A program made the position numbers and the translations under genes. A stretch of DNA of 64,000 nt. Origin: Microcoleus vaginatus HSN003. GTDB lineage: Bacteria; Cyanobacteriota; Cyanobacteriia; Cyanobacteriales; Microcoleaceae. Under the pieces are notes generated by a model. The model was given only the letters and a program-made list of their open reading frames with translations, did not search any database and was not told the DNA's origin. Every line of letters starts with the position of its first letter. Positions within the stretch are counted from its first letter, which is position 1. The stretch is taken from assembly GCF_022701255.1 (NCBI RefSeq), contig NZ_CP031705.1, forward strand, positions 1,563,501 through 1,627,500, written 5' to 3'. Positions 24,971-33,851 of this stretch are shown here, one piece after another.

Positions 24971-27040
24971 GTGGCTTCTGTGAGTTATTGCCTCAATCCC
25001 AAATGCCCGAATCCCTCCGATCCAGCCAACTCTGGCAAATCCGTGTGTATCCACTGCGGGTCTGAACTTTTGTTGCAAGGTCGATATCGGCTTGTCGCGC
25101 CTCTCGGAGGCGGCGGCTTTGGCAGAACATTTGAAGTGGACGACAACGGCGCCCGAAGAGTGCTCAAAGTCTTGCTCAAAGAACATCCCAAAGCTGTAGA
25201 ACTTTTTAAGCAAGAAGCCGACGTATTGGTCAGGCTAAGACATCCAGGTATTCCCAAAGTCGATCGCGACGGTTATTTTATATTTACCCCTGCTCACAGC
25301 ACAGAGTCTTTTCACTGTCTGGTGATGGAGAAAATTGCTGGGGCCAATTTGCAAGACTGGCTGAAACATCGGGGCCGCCCCATCAGTCAAGAACAAGCTG
25401 TGAACTGGCTCAAACAACTGTCGGAAATTTTAGACCAAGTTCACCGCCTCAACTATTTCCATCGGGATATCAAGCCGCACAATATTATGTGCAAGCCAAA
25501 CGGGCAGTTAGTGCTGATTGACTTCGGGACTGCTCGGGAAGTTTCCGCGACTTATTTCGCTAAGGTGGGCCAGGGGCAAAATGTGACTGGTATTGTTTCC
25601 CCGGGCTACACGCCGCCGGAACAAACTAATGGCAAGGCTGTTCCGCAGTCAGATTTTTTTGCTCTGGGGCGCACTTTTGTTTATTTGCTGACTGGAAAGC
25701 CGCCGACTGCGTTTCCAGAGAACCCGCGCACGGGCAGATTAATGTGGCGCAAAGGAGCTCCTCAGGTTTCCGACGCCGTGGCTAATGTAATCGATTATCT
25801 GATGGCGCCTTTTCCGGGAAATCGACCTCAAAGTCCGCAGATGGTTTTGCAGTGCTTGGAGGAAATTAAACTCGATGGCGCGGAAAGTCAGTTGCCGACT
25901 CAGTTGCCGACGACGGGGCAAACTAAAATTCGCGCAACTTCCGGGCCGTCTGGGGCGAAGAAGCAGAGTTCCATAAACCGCCTCAGACCTCTGAATTCGG
26001 GATTGAACAAGACCGAGAAAGATGTTTTTGATTGGAAAAAGAAGTTGCTGGCGGGCGCGGCTGTTTTGATGGTGAGTATTGGCGCGTCTCAAATTTACGG
26101 TTCGCTGCGTTACGGGGTGTTTCCGGCAAACCCGGTGTGGCTGCTTTCTACTTTACCTACCACTCATTTTTTGCAAAGAAGTTTGGATAATGTCGGGGGT
26201 GTAAATGCGATCGCCCTGTCGCCTGACGGTCAAACTTTGGTGAGCGCAAGCTTTGGGACGATTAGAATTTGGAATGTGAGGACGGGACGCCTGGTGCGGA
26301 CTCTCAATTCGGTGCATTCTAAAAAATCGGTCAAGACGCTGGCGGTGAGCCCCGACAGCTCGATTTTGGCCAGCGGCGGCGACGACAATAGTGTGATTCT
26401 CTGGGATTTGAAGACGGGGCGGCGGACGCGGACGATTGCCGCTCACACAGCCCCCGTCAACGCGATCGCTTTTAGCAGGGACGGTCAAACTCTGGCTAGT
26501 GGAAGCGATGACAAAACTGTTCGCTTGTGGAATGTCAGAACCGGCAGCAGGTTGCGGACTTTGAGCGGCCACGCCGGAGGAGTAAACGCGATCGCTTTGA
26601 GCCGGGACGGTAAAACTCTGGCTAGCGGCAGCGAGGACAAGACTCTGCGTTTGTGGAATCTCGGCACGGGAGAAGTCAGAAGAATTATCACAGGGCACGG
26701 GGGCCCCGTTAATGCTGTGGCTCTTAGCCCGAACGGGAAAATTGTGGCTAGTGCTAGCACCGACAAGACGATCCGTTTGTCGAACGTGCAAGACGGGAAG
26801 CGCACCCGCACTTTTAAAGGGCATTCGGCCTGGGTGAGGACGATCGCCTTTAGCCCAGACAGCCGCACTTTGATCAGCGGGGGCGGAGATATTATAGTGT
26901 GGGATTTGAAGACGGGAAAAGAAAGAAGCACTCTTTCAGGTCACAGCCAGTTTGTGAGTTCTGTTGCTATTGGCAGAGATAGCAAGACTTTTGTGAGCGC
27001 CAGCCCCGATCGCACTATTAAGATTTGGCGAATGCCATAG
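24971..27040 (+). CDS. Serine/threonine kinase with WD40 repeats
   Basis: A 689-aa protein: an N-terminal zinc-ribbon-like piece (CLNPKCPNP, then CIHCGSELL), a protein kinase domain with glycine loop LGGGGFGRTF, VLKVLL lysine, HRDIKPHN (near 164) and DFGTA (near 184), then one membrane helix near residues 358-375 and about seven WD40 blades with repeated LSPDGQTLVSAS and VRLWNV patterns. It is a cytoplasmic kinase tethered to the membrane with an outward beta-propeller as likely sensor. Start is GTG at 24971 or, more in line with relatives that begin MSYCLNP, GTG at 24980. Confidence 0.9.
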   Translation: MASVSYCLNPKCPNPSDPANSGKSVCIHCGSELLLQGRYRLVAPLGGGGFGRTFEVDDNGARRVLKVLLKEHPKAVELFKQEADVLVRLRHPGIPKVDRDGYFIFTPAHSTESFHCLVMEKIAGANLQDWLKHRGRPISQEQAVNWLKQLSEILDQVHRLNYFHRDIKPHNIMCKPNGQLVLIDFGTAREVSATYFAKVGQGQNVTGIVSPGYTPPEQTNGKAVPQSDFFALGRTFVYLLTGKPPTAFPENPRTGRLMWRKGAPQVSDAVANVIDYLMAPFPGNRPQSPQMVLQCLEEIKLDGAESQLPTQLPTTGQTKIRATSGPSGAKKQSSINRLRPLNSGLNKTEKDVFDWKKKLLAGAAVLMVSIGASQIYGSLRYGVFPANPVWLLSTLPTTHFLQRSLDNVGGVNAIALSPDGQTLVSASFGTIRIWNVRTGRLVRTLNSVHSKKSVKTLAVSPDSSILASGGDDNSVILWDLKTGRRTRTIAAHTAPVNAIAFSRDGQTLASGSDDKTVRLWNVRTGSRLRTLSGHAGGVNAIALSRDGKTLASGSEDKTLRLWNLGTGEVRRIITGHGGPVNAVALSPNGKIVASASTDKTIRLSNVQDGKRTRTFKGHSAWVRTIAFSPDSRTLISGGGDIIVWDLKTGKERSTLSGHSQFVSSVAIGRDSKTFVSASPDRTIKIWRMP

Positions 27041-27139
27041 TCCTAGTATTTTAAGATTTTAGATTGAAGAGTCGAGGCGATCGAGAAATCCCATCCCGAC
27101 TCCGACGTGGAAGTCTGGGCATTGCCCGCCCTACAACTG

Positions 27140-27691
27140 TTACTTGCCGCAATTGGCAAAAGTAGAAAACAGGTTAAATTCTGTAACTCTCCACGCTTGC
27201 CATGTCTGCGCGCCAGCAAAAAGACTGTACCTAGTTATGCTTTTATCGCTGTCCACATAACTTTGCCAACTTAATGAAGCAACAGTTGGATACTGGGCTG
27301 GAAACTCCCCTGGTATAGGACTTACTTGCGAGCTCATGTTCCATCCTACTTGCTTGCTAAATTCTTTAATTTGACCTTCGCAAGTTCGACAGCTAGAACC
27401 GCCCACTTTCTGCCAAATCTCTAACTGTGGAGTCAATCCATATTTGCCATTGCTCGATTGCATCCACATCTGATCGATCGCCCGGAGGTTCGGACAAGAC
27501 AGATTGGCGGAGTTGTTGCGGATCAGAGAGACTGTTTCTTGATCGGCTTCGTACCATTTTTTGGCTTCTAATAAGGATTGAAGTTTGCTGAATTCGCTGG
27601 TGCTTTCTTGTGAATGAGCGGTAAATGCTGGTTGCAAAACTGCAAGAAATGTGCCTATTAATGCGAGTGATTGTTTGCCAAGTTTAATCAT
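27140..27691 (-). CDS. Exported GUN4-domain protein
   Basis: A 183-aa protein with an N-terminal signal peptide (hydrophobic LALIGTFLAVLQ, likely cleavage after AHS near residue 27). The mature part shows GUN4 features: LQSLLEAKKWYEADQET, then CPNLRAIDQMWMQSSNGKYGLTPQLEIWQKVG and a later VGW. GUN4 binds porphyrins and stimulates Mg-chelatase, but this member is predicted to leave the cytoplasm and has cysteines (CRTCEGQ) inserted, so it is probably not the chlorophyll-synthesis GUN4 itself. The lipid or pigment ligand is unknown. Confidence 0.75.
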   Translation of the reverse strand: MIKLGKQSLALIGTFLAVLQPAFTAHSQESTSEFSKLQSLLEAKKWYEADQETVSLIRNNSANLSCPNLRAIDQMWMQSSNGKYGLTPQLEIWQKVGGSSCRTCEGQIKEFSKQVGWNMSSQVSPIPGEFPAQYPTVASLSWQSYVDSDKSITRYSLFAGAQTWQAWRVTEFNLFSTFANCGK

Positions 27692-27744
27692 GATGTTCCT
27701 GTGAGCAAAAGTGATTTAACAAATGACCAGTTTACCATCTATCT

Positions 27745-29448
27745 CTAGACAGAGATGAAATTTTCAGAACCGAGGAGATTGGGAGCAACGCCTGTCAAAG
27801 AAGCTAAAACTTCACCGCTGCTGGCTACTCTAATTAATGTGCCGTCCGTTCCCGGCGAAATTGATAGCTGTCCGAAGGTCAAGCCATTAATTAATTGAAT
27901 GGTATCTTGAGAGTTGGCGAAATCAGAGATTGTATCAACTCCCAACCCCGCACCTAAAACAAATACATCGTTGCCCGCGCCGCCGACTAGATTATCGTTG
28001 CCCAAACCACCGTTGAGGGTGTCAAAACCTTTGCCGCCATAAAGGATATCGTTGCCACCCCCGCCAGTGAGAATATCGTTGCCCCGCAAACCGTTGATGT
28101 TATCGTTGCCTGGAGTGCCAGTCAGGTTGTCGTTGCCGTTCGTGCCGTTGATGACGTTTGGAGAGTTATTGATGCCGCCTGGAGCGTTGCCTATGTCAGA
28201 AATAAAGAGGTCTGGGCCGTTGTTGGTATCTCCCGGCACGAGATTGGCTGCAAAAGATGAAAACGCCACTTTCTGCCCGTTGGCCGAGATGGAGGGCAAC
28301 TCGGAGTCGCTGTTCCCCTGATTGCCTGCTGAGTCAACAGAGAGACGGGTAGTAGTATTGGTTAACAAGTCGCGCAGGAAGATGTCTTCTTTATTGTTAG
28401 TGTCCCCTGGCACGAGGTTGGAGGCTTCAGATGAAAACGTCACAAACCCCCCGTCAGCGGATATGGAGGCGGACCCGGAATCTTGGTTGCCCTGATTGCC
28501 TGTTGAGGAAATAGAGACGCGAGTGGTGGTATTGGTTGACAAGTCGCGCACGAAAATGTCGTCGCGATCGTTAGTGTCCCCCGGTACGAGGTTGGAGGCA
28601 TCAGATGAAAACGCCACAAACCTCCCGTCAGCAGAAATAGAGCAGAGGCTGGAGGAGTCGTTCGCGCGATCGCCATTGGAACTCACAGAGACGAGGGTAG
28701 TAGTATTGGTCAACAAGTCGCGCACGAAAATGTCGCGTTCGTTGTTAGTATCCCCAGGCACGAGGTTGGTGGCCCAAGAGCGAAATGCCACAAACCGCCC
28801 GTTGGCGGAGATGGAGGCGAAGTCGGAGTAGTCGTTCGCGCGATCGCCACTAGAACTGACAGAGACGAGGGTGGTGGTATTAGTTGACAAGTCGCGGACG
28901 AAGATGTCCTCCTCATTGTTAGTGTCCCCCGGCACGAGGTTGGTGGCACTAGATGAAAACGTTACAAACCGCCCGTCGCCCGAGATGGAGGGGTTCCCGG
29001 AAAAGTCGTTCCCCTGATTGCCTGCTGAGCCAACAGAGACACGGGTGGTGGTGTTGGTTGACAAATCGCGGACGAAGATGTCGTTGTTATTATTTGTGTC
29101 GCCCGGCACGAGGTTGGTGGCATCAGATTGAAACGCCACAAACCTTCCGTCAGCAGAGATGGAGGGGTCGTAGGAGCTGTCGTTCCCCGGATTCCCTGCT
29201 GAGTCAACAGAGACGCGGGTGGTGGTGTTGGTTAACAAGTCGCGCACGAAGATGTCGTCGCTATTGTTAATATTATTGTTCGGAGCTCCGATTCGGAAGA
29301 TGGATTGTTGAAGTGTAAACGCCACAAACCGCCCATCACCGGAGATGGATGATTTGACCGAGTAACGGTTGCCCTGCACATCGCCTGCTGGGTCAGAGAT
29401 GCCTGTTGAGTCTACGGGGATGCGAGTAATGGTCATAAGCCCTGACAT
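27745..29448 (-). CDS. TolB-like repeat protein with RTX calcium-binding end
   Basis: A 567-aa protein. Residues about 1-420 are seven or so PD40-type repeats of ~57 residues (repeated [23 protein letters not shown] and [17 protein letters not shown]), which would form a beta-propeller. The C-terminal ~150 residues carry RTX nonapeptides ([23 protein letters not shown] and relatives) that bind Ca2+, ending with a conserved secretion-type tail. No classical signal peptide is seen, so export through a type I system is likely. The strong DNA repetition makes opposite-strand frames that are shadows. ATG at 29448 or the ATG four codons later may be the start. Confidence 0.85.
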   Translation of the reverse strand: MSGLMTITRIPVDSTGISDPAGDVQGNRYSVKSSISGDGRFVAFTLQQSIFRIGAPNNNINNSDDIFVRDLLTNTTTRVSVDSAGNPGNDSSYDPSISADGRFVAFQSDATNLVPGDTNNNNDIFVRDLSTNTTTRVSVGSAGNQGNDFSGNPSISGDGRFVTFSSSATNLVPGDTNNEEDIFVRDLSTNTTTLVSVSSSGDRANDYSDFASISANGRFVAFRSWATNLVPGDTNNERDIFVRDLLTNTTTLVSVSSNGDRANDSSSLCSISADGRFVAFSSDASNLVPGDTNDRDDIFVRDLSTNTTTRVSISSTGNQGNQDSGSASISADGGFVTFSSEASNLVPGDTNNKEDIFLRDLLTNTTTRLSVDSAGNQGNSDSELPSISANGQKVAFSSFAANLVPGDTNNGPDLFISDIGNAPGGINNSPNVINGTNGNDNLTGTPGNDNINGLRGNDILTGGGGNDILYGGKGFDTLNGGLGNDNLVGGAGNDVFVLGAGLGVDTISDFANSQDTIQLINGLTFGQLSISPGTDGTLIRVASSGEVLASLTGVAPNLLGSENFISV

Positions 29449-29663
29449 TTAAGAGTAGAAGTTTGGAGATGCCGTGCGGTTGATTGAAATTATTCAATAA
29501 GCCGCTCTCCAAGTCAATTCATAAAAGTCATAACTTGGAGTTCATAAAAGCCATATTTATCAATAAATGTTACCAACACTAGACAAAATAGCCTAACTCA
29601 TATGCAGTCAGCGAGCGAATGATACTTGCTCCAGAATTAAGGAAGTTTTCTGTATTGCAAAAT

Positions 29664-30302
29664 CTAATAACTAATTCCCCGCCCGTTTTTGGCAAATTCA
29701 TCCACAGTTTGCTGCGAAAGTTCATGAAGTGCGAGCGCCTGCAATACATCAAAAGGCAATGTCAAATGATGTGCTCCAGCTAATAAAGTCTTTACCGCTT
29801 CTTCCGGCGATTTAATGCTAGCTGCCAAAATTTCAGTATTACTTTTCTTCAAGACATTTGCCATATCTTGCACTAAGGCAAAACCGTCTCCCAACAATCT
29901 GGTGGCGCGATTCACATAGGCGATCGCATATTTAGCACCCGCTTCTGCTGAGACAACTGCTTGTGATGCGCTGTATATCGCCGTCACCGCGCAAGGAATG
30001 GACGGTGACAAATGCGCGACTGCTTGGAAACCCGCCGCCGTTGCTGGAACTTTCAAAACTGTTTGCTGTCCAATTAATTCAAAAGCAGCTTTTCCTTCTG
30101 CTACCATGCCATCAACATCAGATGCCATTAGCTGATAATACACTTCCCCAGGAATCAGTTGTGCCAGTTGTTTAAGGGTTTGCTCAGGAGATAACTCGCT
30201 TTTTGCCAAAAGTGTCGGATTAGTAGTAATTCCCGCTATCCATCCGAACTTGCTCGCCCGTGCGGCTTCCGCTACAATTGCAGTATCAACATAAATTGCC
30301 AT
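29664..30302 (-). CDS. Transaldolase-family aldolase (TalC/Fsa type)
   Basis: A 212-aa TIM-barrel enzyme: MAIYVDTAIVAEA, GITTNPTLLAKS, and VLKVPAT with the Schiff-base lysine K84. This size (about 210-220 residues) is that of the short TalC/fructose-6-phosphate aldolase group and not the ~330-residue classical transaldolases. It would act on sugar phosphates in the non-oxidative pentose phosphate pathway or on fructose 6-phosphate. It is a single gene on the minus strand. Confidence 0.87.
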   Translation of the reverse strand: MAIYVDTAIVAEAARASKFGWIAGITTNPTLLAKSELSPEQTLKQLAQLIPGEVYYQLMASDVDGMVAEGKAAFELIGQQTVLKVPATAAGFQAVAHLSPSIPCAVTAIYSASQAVVSAEAGAKYAIAYVNRATRLLGDGFALVQDMANVLKKSNTEILAASIKSPEEAVKTLLAGAHHLTLPFDVLQALALHELSQQTVDEFAKNGRGISY

Positions 30303-30737
30303 CGGCTCTACACCTTCAGTTTCTTAATATTTTCCAGAGACTTGCTTTCAGATTGAGATAAATCCGAGCAAAATTAATTGTTAAGCTTTAACAATATCAG
30401 AATCTCGGAAATATTACTGTTAAGTAAATATAACAATTCAGTGATGTGCATCCTCGGTAGTAGTACGTGAGTTTTGAAGGCGTTAGTTTTGAATTCAGCA
30501 GGACTTAGGCCCAGAAATCCAGTTTATTCTCAAAAATTGGTGGAGGACGACATATCTGTGAATAAACCGGGTTTCTGAGGAAAATTGGCGAAGTGCTATT
30601 TAAGATAGCTAACAACTGAAATCAAAACTTTTAAGGCAGTTGGTAACTGCGGTTGTCGGGTAAGGAAAACTTTACTCGACCCATCCCGGATACAAATAAG
30701 TTACATTTGTAGTAAGGGTTATGTATGCAATAACTCC
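30303..30737. other. Intergenic region with dispersed repeats
   Basis: No gene is supported. The sequence at 30520-30600 holds an imperfect inverted pair (CAGAAATCCAGTTTATTCTC and GTGAATAAACCGGGTTTCTG), a dispersed palindrome seen in many cyanobacterial genomes. Confidence 0.5.
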
Positions 30738-30754
30738 AGGAGGTGACTCAGAAA

Positions 30755-30982
30755 ATGACCGAACAGAAAAATCAGCAGCCACAAGTCAGCCTTGAGACAT
30801 CTTCTGAACAGCCCCAGTTGGAAAAACCAGCAGAAACCCCTGAAGAATTGTCGAGAAATGTTAAGTCTGAAACTCTGTCTCAAGCAATTGAAAATAACGC
30901 CGAAGACCGTTTGAAGGCTCTAGGTCGCTTAATGATGGTGAGCCTAACTTGGTCGCTGGCGGGGCTTTCCAAACGCGAGTAA
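30755..30982 (+). CDS. Small hypothetical protein
   Basis: A 75-aa protein, very hydrophilic in the first 50 residues (TEQKNQQPQVSLETSSEQ and further E/P/S-rich sequence), then an amphipathic end with LMMVSLTWSLAGL, which could associate with a membrane or partner. The start is firm: AGGAGGTGA (30738-30746) lies 8 bases before ATG at 30755, one of the best RBSs in the window, so the gene is probably well translated. No family is recognised. Confidence 0.65.
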   Translation: MTEQKNQQPQVSLETSSEQPQLEKPAETPEELSRNVKSETLSQAIENNAEDRLKALGRLMMVSLTWSLAGLSKRE

Positions 30983-31168
30983 GTTAGGGAGCGCTACTGC
31001 GTAAGGGCGAGTTATGATTTGTGAGTTTTGTTGTAAGTTTTGTTTAACTCAAAACTTACAACTCCCGGACTTACATGATGTCCGGTTAGTTGCAACAAAA
31101 CCTGTTTTTTGGAAAAATTTTATTCCTTAAAGCAACGACAAAATTCTTCAACAGAGCACTCATAACTG

Positions 31169-31828
31169 TTATTTTATTCCTTCAAACGGCCCCAAAAAAG
31201 TCGGTTCCGGACGGGTAACGCGCACTTCCCAAAGCGCTTTGAGGACTGCCAAAAATTCGCGGAAACTGTAGTGAATCATGCCCTTATGGCTAAATTTGCC
31301 CCAATCCGGCGTTCCTAAACCGATCGCCTCTATGCCCAACCGGCGACAGGTATAAACAGCGCGGGCTAAGTGAAAGTTTTGGGTAACTAAAACAGCCTGC
31401 GTTATGCCAAAAATCTCTTTCGCCCGGTAGCAACTTTCATAGGTGCTAAATCCGGCATAATCGAGAATGATATTATTAATCGGTACGCCCTGTGCTTCGG
31501 CGTAGTCCTGCATTGCTTGGACTTCGTTGTAATCGACGCTGCTATTGTCTCCTGTCATCAAAAGTTTGTCCACTCGCCCCGCTTTGTACAAATCGACGGC
31601 TGCTTGCACTCGATCGGCTAACATGGGGCTTGGAGTACCGTCTTCCCAAACTCCGGCACCAAAAACGATAGCAATGGGTTCTGTCGGCACGTTAGCTATA
31701 TCGCTGTAGCGGTAGTTGCTGGTAACAAGCCTGACGTAGTAGTTGAGGGCTACGGGTATGAGGGCGGAGGCTAGTATTAACAGCGGTAAGGCAAATCGCA
31801 GTTGCAATAGAAACGATTTAGGCAGCAT
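31169..31828 (-). CDS. SanA/YdcF-family membrane protein (DUF218)
   Basis: A 219-aa protein with one N-terminal membrane helix (about 10-32) and a DUF218 domain: IAIVFGAGVWEDGTPSPML, VDKLLMTGDNS, STYESCYRAKEIFG and VTQNFHLARAVYTC. This is the SanA subgroup, linked in E. coli to envelope barrier function and vancomycin sensitivity; the reaction is unknown. It is shorter and different in sequence from the YdcF-type protein at 11665-12459. It is followed by a region rich in repeats. Confidence 0.82.
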   Translation of the reverse strand: MLPKSFLLQLRFALPLLILASALIPVALNYYVRLVTSNYRYSDIANVPTEPIAIVFGAGVWEDGTPSPMLADRVQAAVDLYKAGRVDKLLMTGDNSSVDYNEVQAMQDYAEAQGVPINNIILDYAGFSTYESCYRAKEIFGITQAVLVTQNFHLARAVYTCRRLGIEAIGLGTPDWGKFSHKGMIHYSFREFLAVLKALWEVRVTRPEPTFLGPFEGIK

Positions 31829-32055
31829 AAATTCAAGCCAATGTGGGGAACTTTTTCATTGTTTCAATAGATTCTATCTCAGATGACCCAGCGGGTGGAA
31901 GTTGGCGTATTGAAGTGATATAGATATTATCATAAGGCAAAAAAGATTTTTGAGCTAGTGTAAATAGCCTCTCGGTGTGGAGGGCGCACCCTACAAATAT
32001 AATGGGCAATTAACTGGGTGATTGTATAGGTAATGCCGAGCCAGAGGTTTTGACA

Positions 32056-32190
32056 GTGAGTCGAATTGTTTGAACCACAATTGGTTGTTTGGGCGAGCTC
32101 CATCCTCCTACAATTGCGATCGCCCTTGAATTGCGAAAACACGGTCATGATGTCGTGTTTGCAACCCACAAGAGGCTGAAAATGGTATTT
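32056..32190 (+). pseudogene. Remnant of a glycosyltransferase N-terminus
   Basis: From GTG at 32056 the frame reads MSRIV, a TGA stop at 32071-32073, then TTIGCLGELHPPTIAIAL and ELRKHGHDVVFATHK. This matches the first ~45 residues of UDP-glycosyltransferases (YjiC/MurG-like fold), where the Gly-rich TTxGSxGDLHP loop is conserved; a leucine codon TTG is expected at the stop. After residue ~45 the homology stops. Only the first nucleotide-binding turn remains, so it is a decayed fragment. Confidence 0.6.
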
Positions 32191-32284
32191 TTGTGGTTAG
32201 CGATGAGATTGAAAAACTGCTTTGATAAGCTGCTATTTCGGTGTAAAATTATTAGATATCTTGCAAAAATCCTTTTCATCAATT

Positions 32285-32356
32285 GATGGGACGGGCAAGA
32301 TGCCCATCCCACAAGAGTTATTTTTTCTTGTGGGATGGGCATCTTGCCCGTCCTAA
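32285..32356. repeat. Inverted copy of the palindromic repeat family
   Basis: GGGACGGGCAAGATGCCCAT and its inverted partner ATGGGCATCTTGCCCGTCC flank a short spacer with the CCCACAAG/CTTGTGGG pair, so the whole unit can form a long hairpin. It is the same repeat family as at 7290-7704 and inside ureC. Confidence 0.9.
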
Positions 32357-32456
32357 TTATTTTTGCAAGAGGTCTATTACTCATTGGTAAGCCCTGCTAA
32401 TTCATTCTTTCACCCGCTATAGAATTAAACCCTTGTGGGAGTGTGGTAATGTCGCA

Positions 32457-33638
32457 CTACTTAATGTTTTCCGAACCAACTGCCTGGGAAATCGAATTAA
32501 ATCCTTTTTCTTCTAACTTTTGCAACAAGCCTTGTAGAATCCGCCTCACCATCCAAGGCCCTTCGTAAACCCAACCGGTGTAAACTTGAATTAAACTCGC
32601 CCCGGCGGCTATTTTTTCCCAAGCATCCTCGGCGGTAAAAATGCCACCAACTCCAATTATGGGCAATTCGCCTTTTGTATATTGCCAGATAAATCGGATT
32701 ACTTCTGTCGATCGCTCCCGCACAGGAAGCCCGCTAATTCCCCCGGCTTCTTCGGCGATTGGTTTGTTTGTTTCTCGCAATATTTGTGTTTTCAATCCGT
32801 CGCGGCGGATGGTGGTATTTGTGGCGATAATTCCTGCTAGTTGGTAGGTTTTTGCTAAGTCGAGGATTGATACGATCGCCTCCGACTCCAAATCCGGCGC
32901 AATCTTGACTAAAATTGGCTTAATTCCCCGATTTTCTTGTTGCAAACTTTCCAAAATTGTGCTAAGCCCAGCAGCATCTTGGAGCGATCGCAACCCCGGC
33001 GTATTCGGAGACGAAACGTTGACTACAAAATAGTCGCCCCAATCTTTCAGCAGCTTAAAACTCTCCAAATAGTCGGCTGCTGCCTCCTCTAACGGTGTTA
33101 CCTTAGATTTACCGAGATTGATGCCCAAGGGGAACGGAGACTGAGGCATGGGGCGCGAGGCATCGAATTTGGACTGTTTCTGTGCTGCCTGAAACCGGGC
33201 TGCCATTGCCGCGGCTCCTTGATTGTTAAATCCCATGCGGTTGAGGGCTGCACTGTCCTCCGTCAAGCGGAACAAGCGAGGTTGGGGGTTTCCCGGCTGC
33301 GGTTGACAAGTGACAGTGCCGAGTTCGGCAAAGCCAAAGCCAAAATTTGCCCAAATATCGGCAGCTACGCCGTTTTTATCAAATCCCGCAGCCAAGCCGA
33401 CAGGATTTTTCAAGCTCAGTCCCCACAAAGATTGTTCGAGGCGAGAATCTTGCACTCCCAAAGATTTCTGCAATCGGGAGAGCATTTGGCTGGTTGCGGG
33501 GTTTGACTGGGTTCTGGCTGCGAGTTCGAGAACTTGGAGAGTGCGGTTGTGCAGCCACTCGGCATCGGTTTTCAATACGGAAAACAACAGCGGCCGTACA
33601 CCTGATTGATAAATATCCAATGACTTGTACTGGGGCAA
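32457..33638 (-). CDS. pyrD: Dihydroorotate dehydrogenase (quinone)
   Basis: A 393-aa class 2 enzyme of pyrimidine synthesis that oxidises dihydroorotate to orotate with transfer of electrons to quinones. Class 2 is shown by the N-terminal membrane-associating helix ([17 protein letters not shown]). Other features are [21 protein letters not shown], the [12 protein letters not shown] catalytic loop (Ser base), a KIAPDL lysine and [11 protein letters not shown] for FMN phosphate. Start codons are poor: TTG at 33638 or, more likely by comparison with relatives that begin MDIY, TTG at 33620. Confidence 0.9.
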   Translation of the reverse strand: MPQYKSLDIYQSGVRPLLFSVLKTDAEWLHNRTLQVLELAARTQSNPATSQMLSRLQKSLGVQDSRLEQSLWGLSLKNPVGLAAGFDKNGVAADIWANFGFGFAELGTVTCQPQPGNPQPRLFRLTEDSAALNRMGFNNQGAAAMAARFQAAQKQSKFDASRPMPQSPFPLGINLGKSKVTPLEEAAADYLESFKLLKDWGDYFVVNVSSPNTPGLRSLQDAAGLSTILESLQQENRGIKPILVKIAPDLESEAIVSILDLAKTYQLAGIIATNTTIRRDGLKTQILRETNKPIAEEAGGISGLPVRERSTEVIRFIWQYTKGELPIIGVGGIFTAEDAWEKIAAGASLIQVYTGWVYEGPWMVRRILQGLLQKLEEKGFNSISQAVGSENIK

Positions 33639-33851
33639 TTTACAAATGAGAAATGAGAAGCGAAATAAAAATATTCACGAGCCGACAGCGAAGGCGAGGT
33701 TGTTACTTCAACTTCCATCGACTTTATCCAATGTTTTAGATTCAAGGATAAGTGAGACGATTATATTATAAGTTGATTCTTTTGTTTTTTAAGTTTTTTA
33801 ATTTTTAAGTTGGTAATTTTAAATTAGACAAAGGTGTGGGGAAGCTTGGAA

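Noticed and set aside
28052..29270. Several plus-strand and minus-strand frames of 78-111 codons
   Set aside because: They are by-products of the repetitive DNA of the RTX/PD40 gene on the minus strand.
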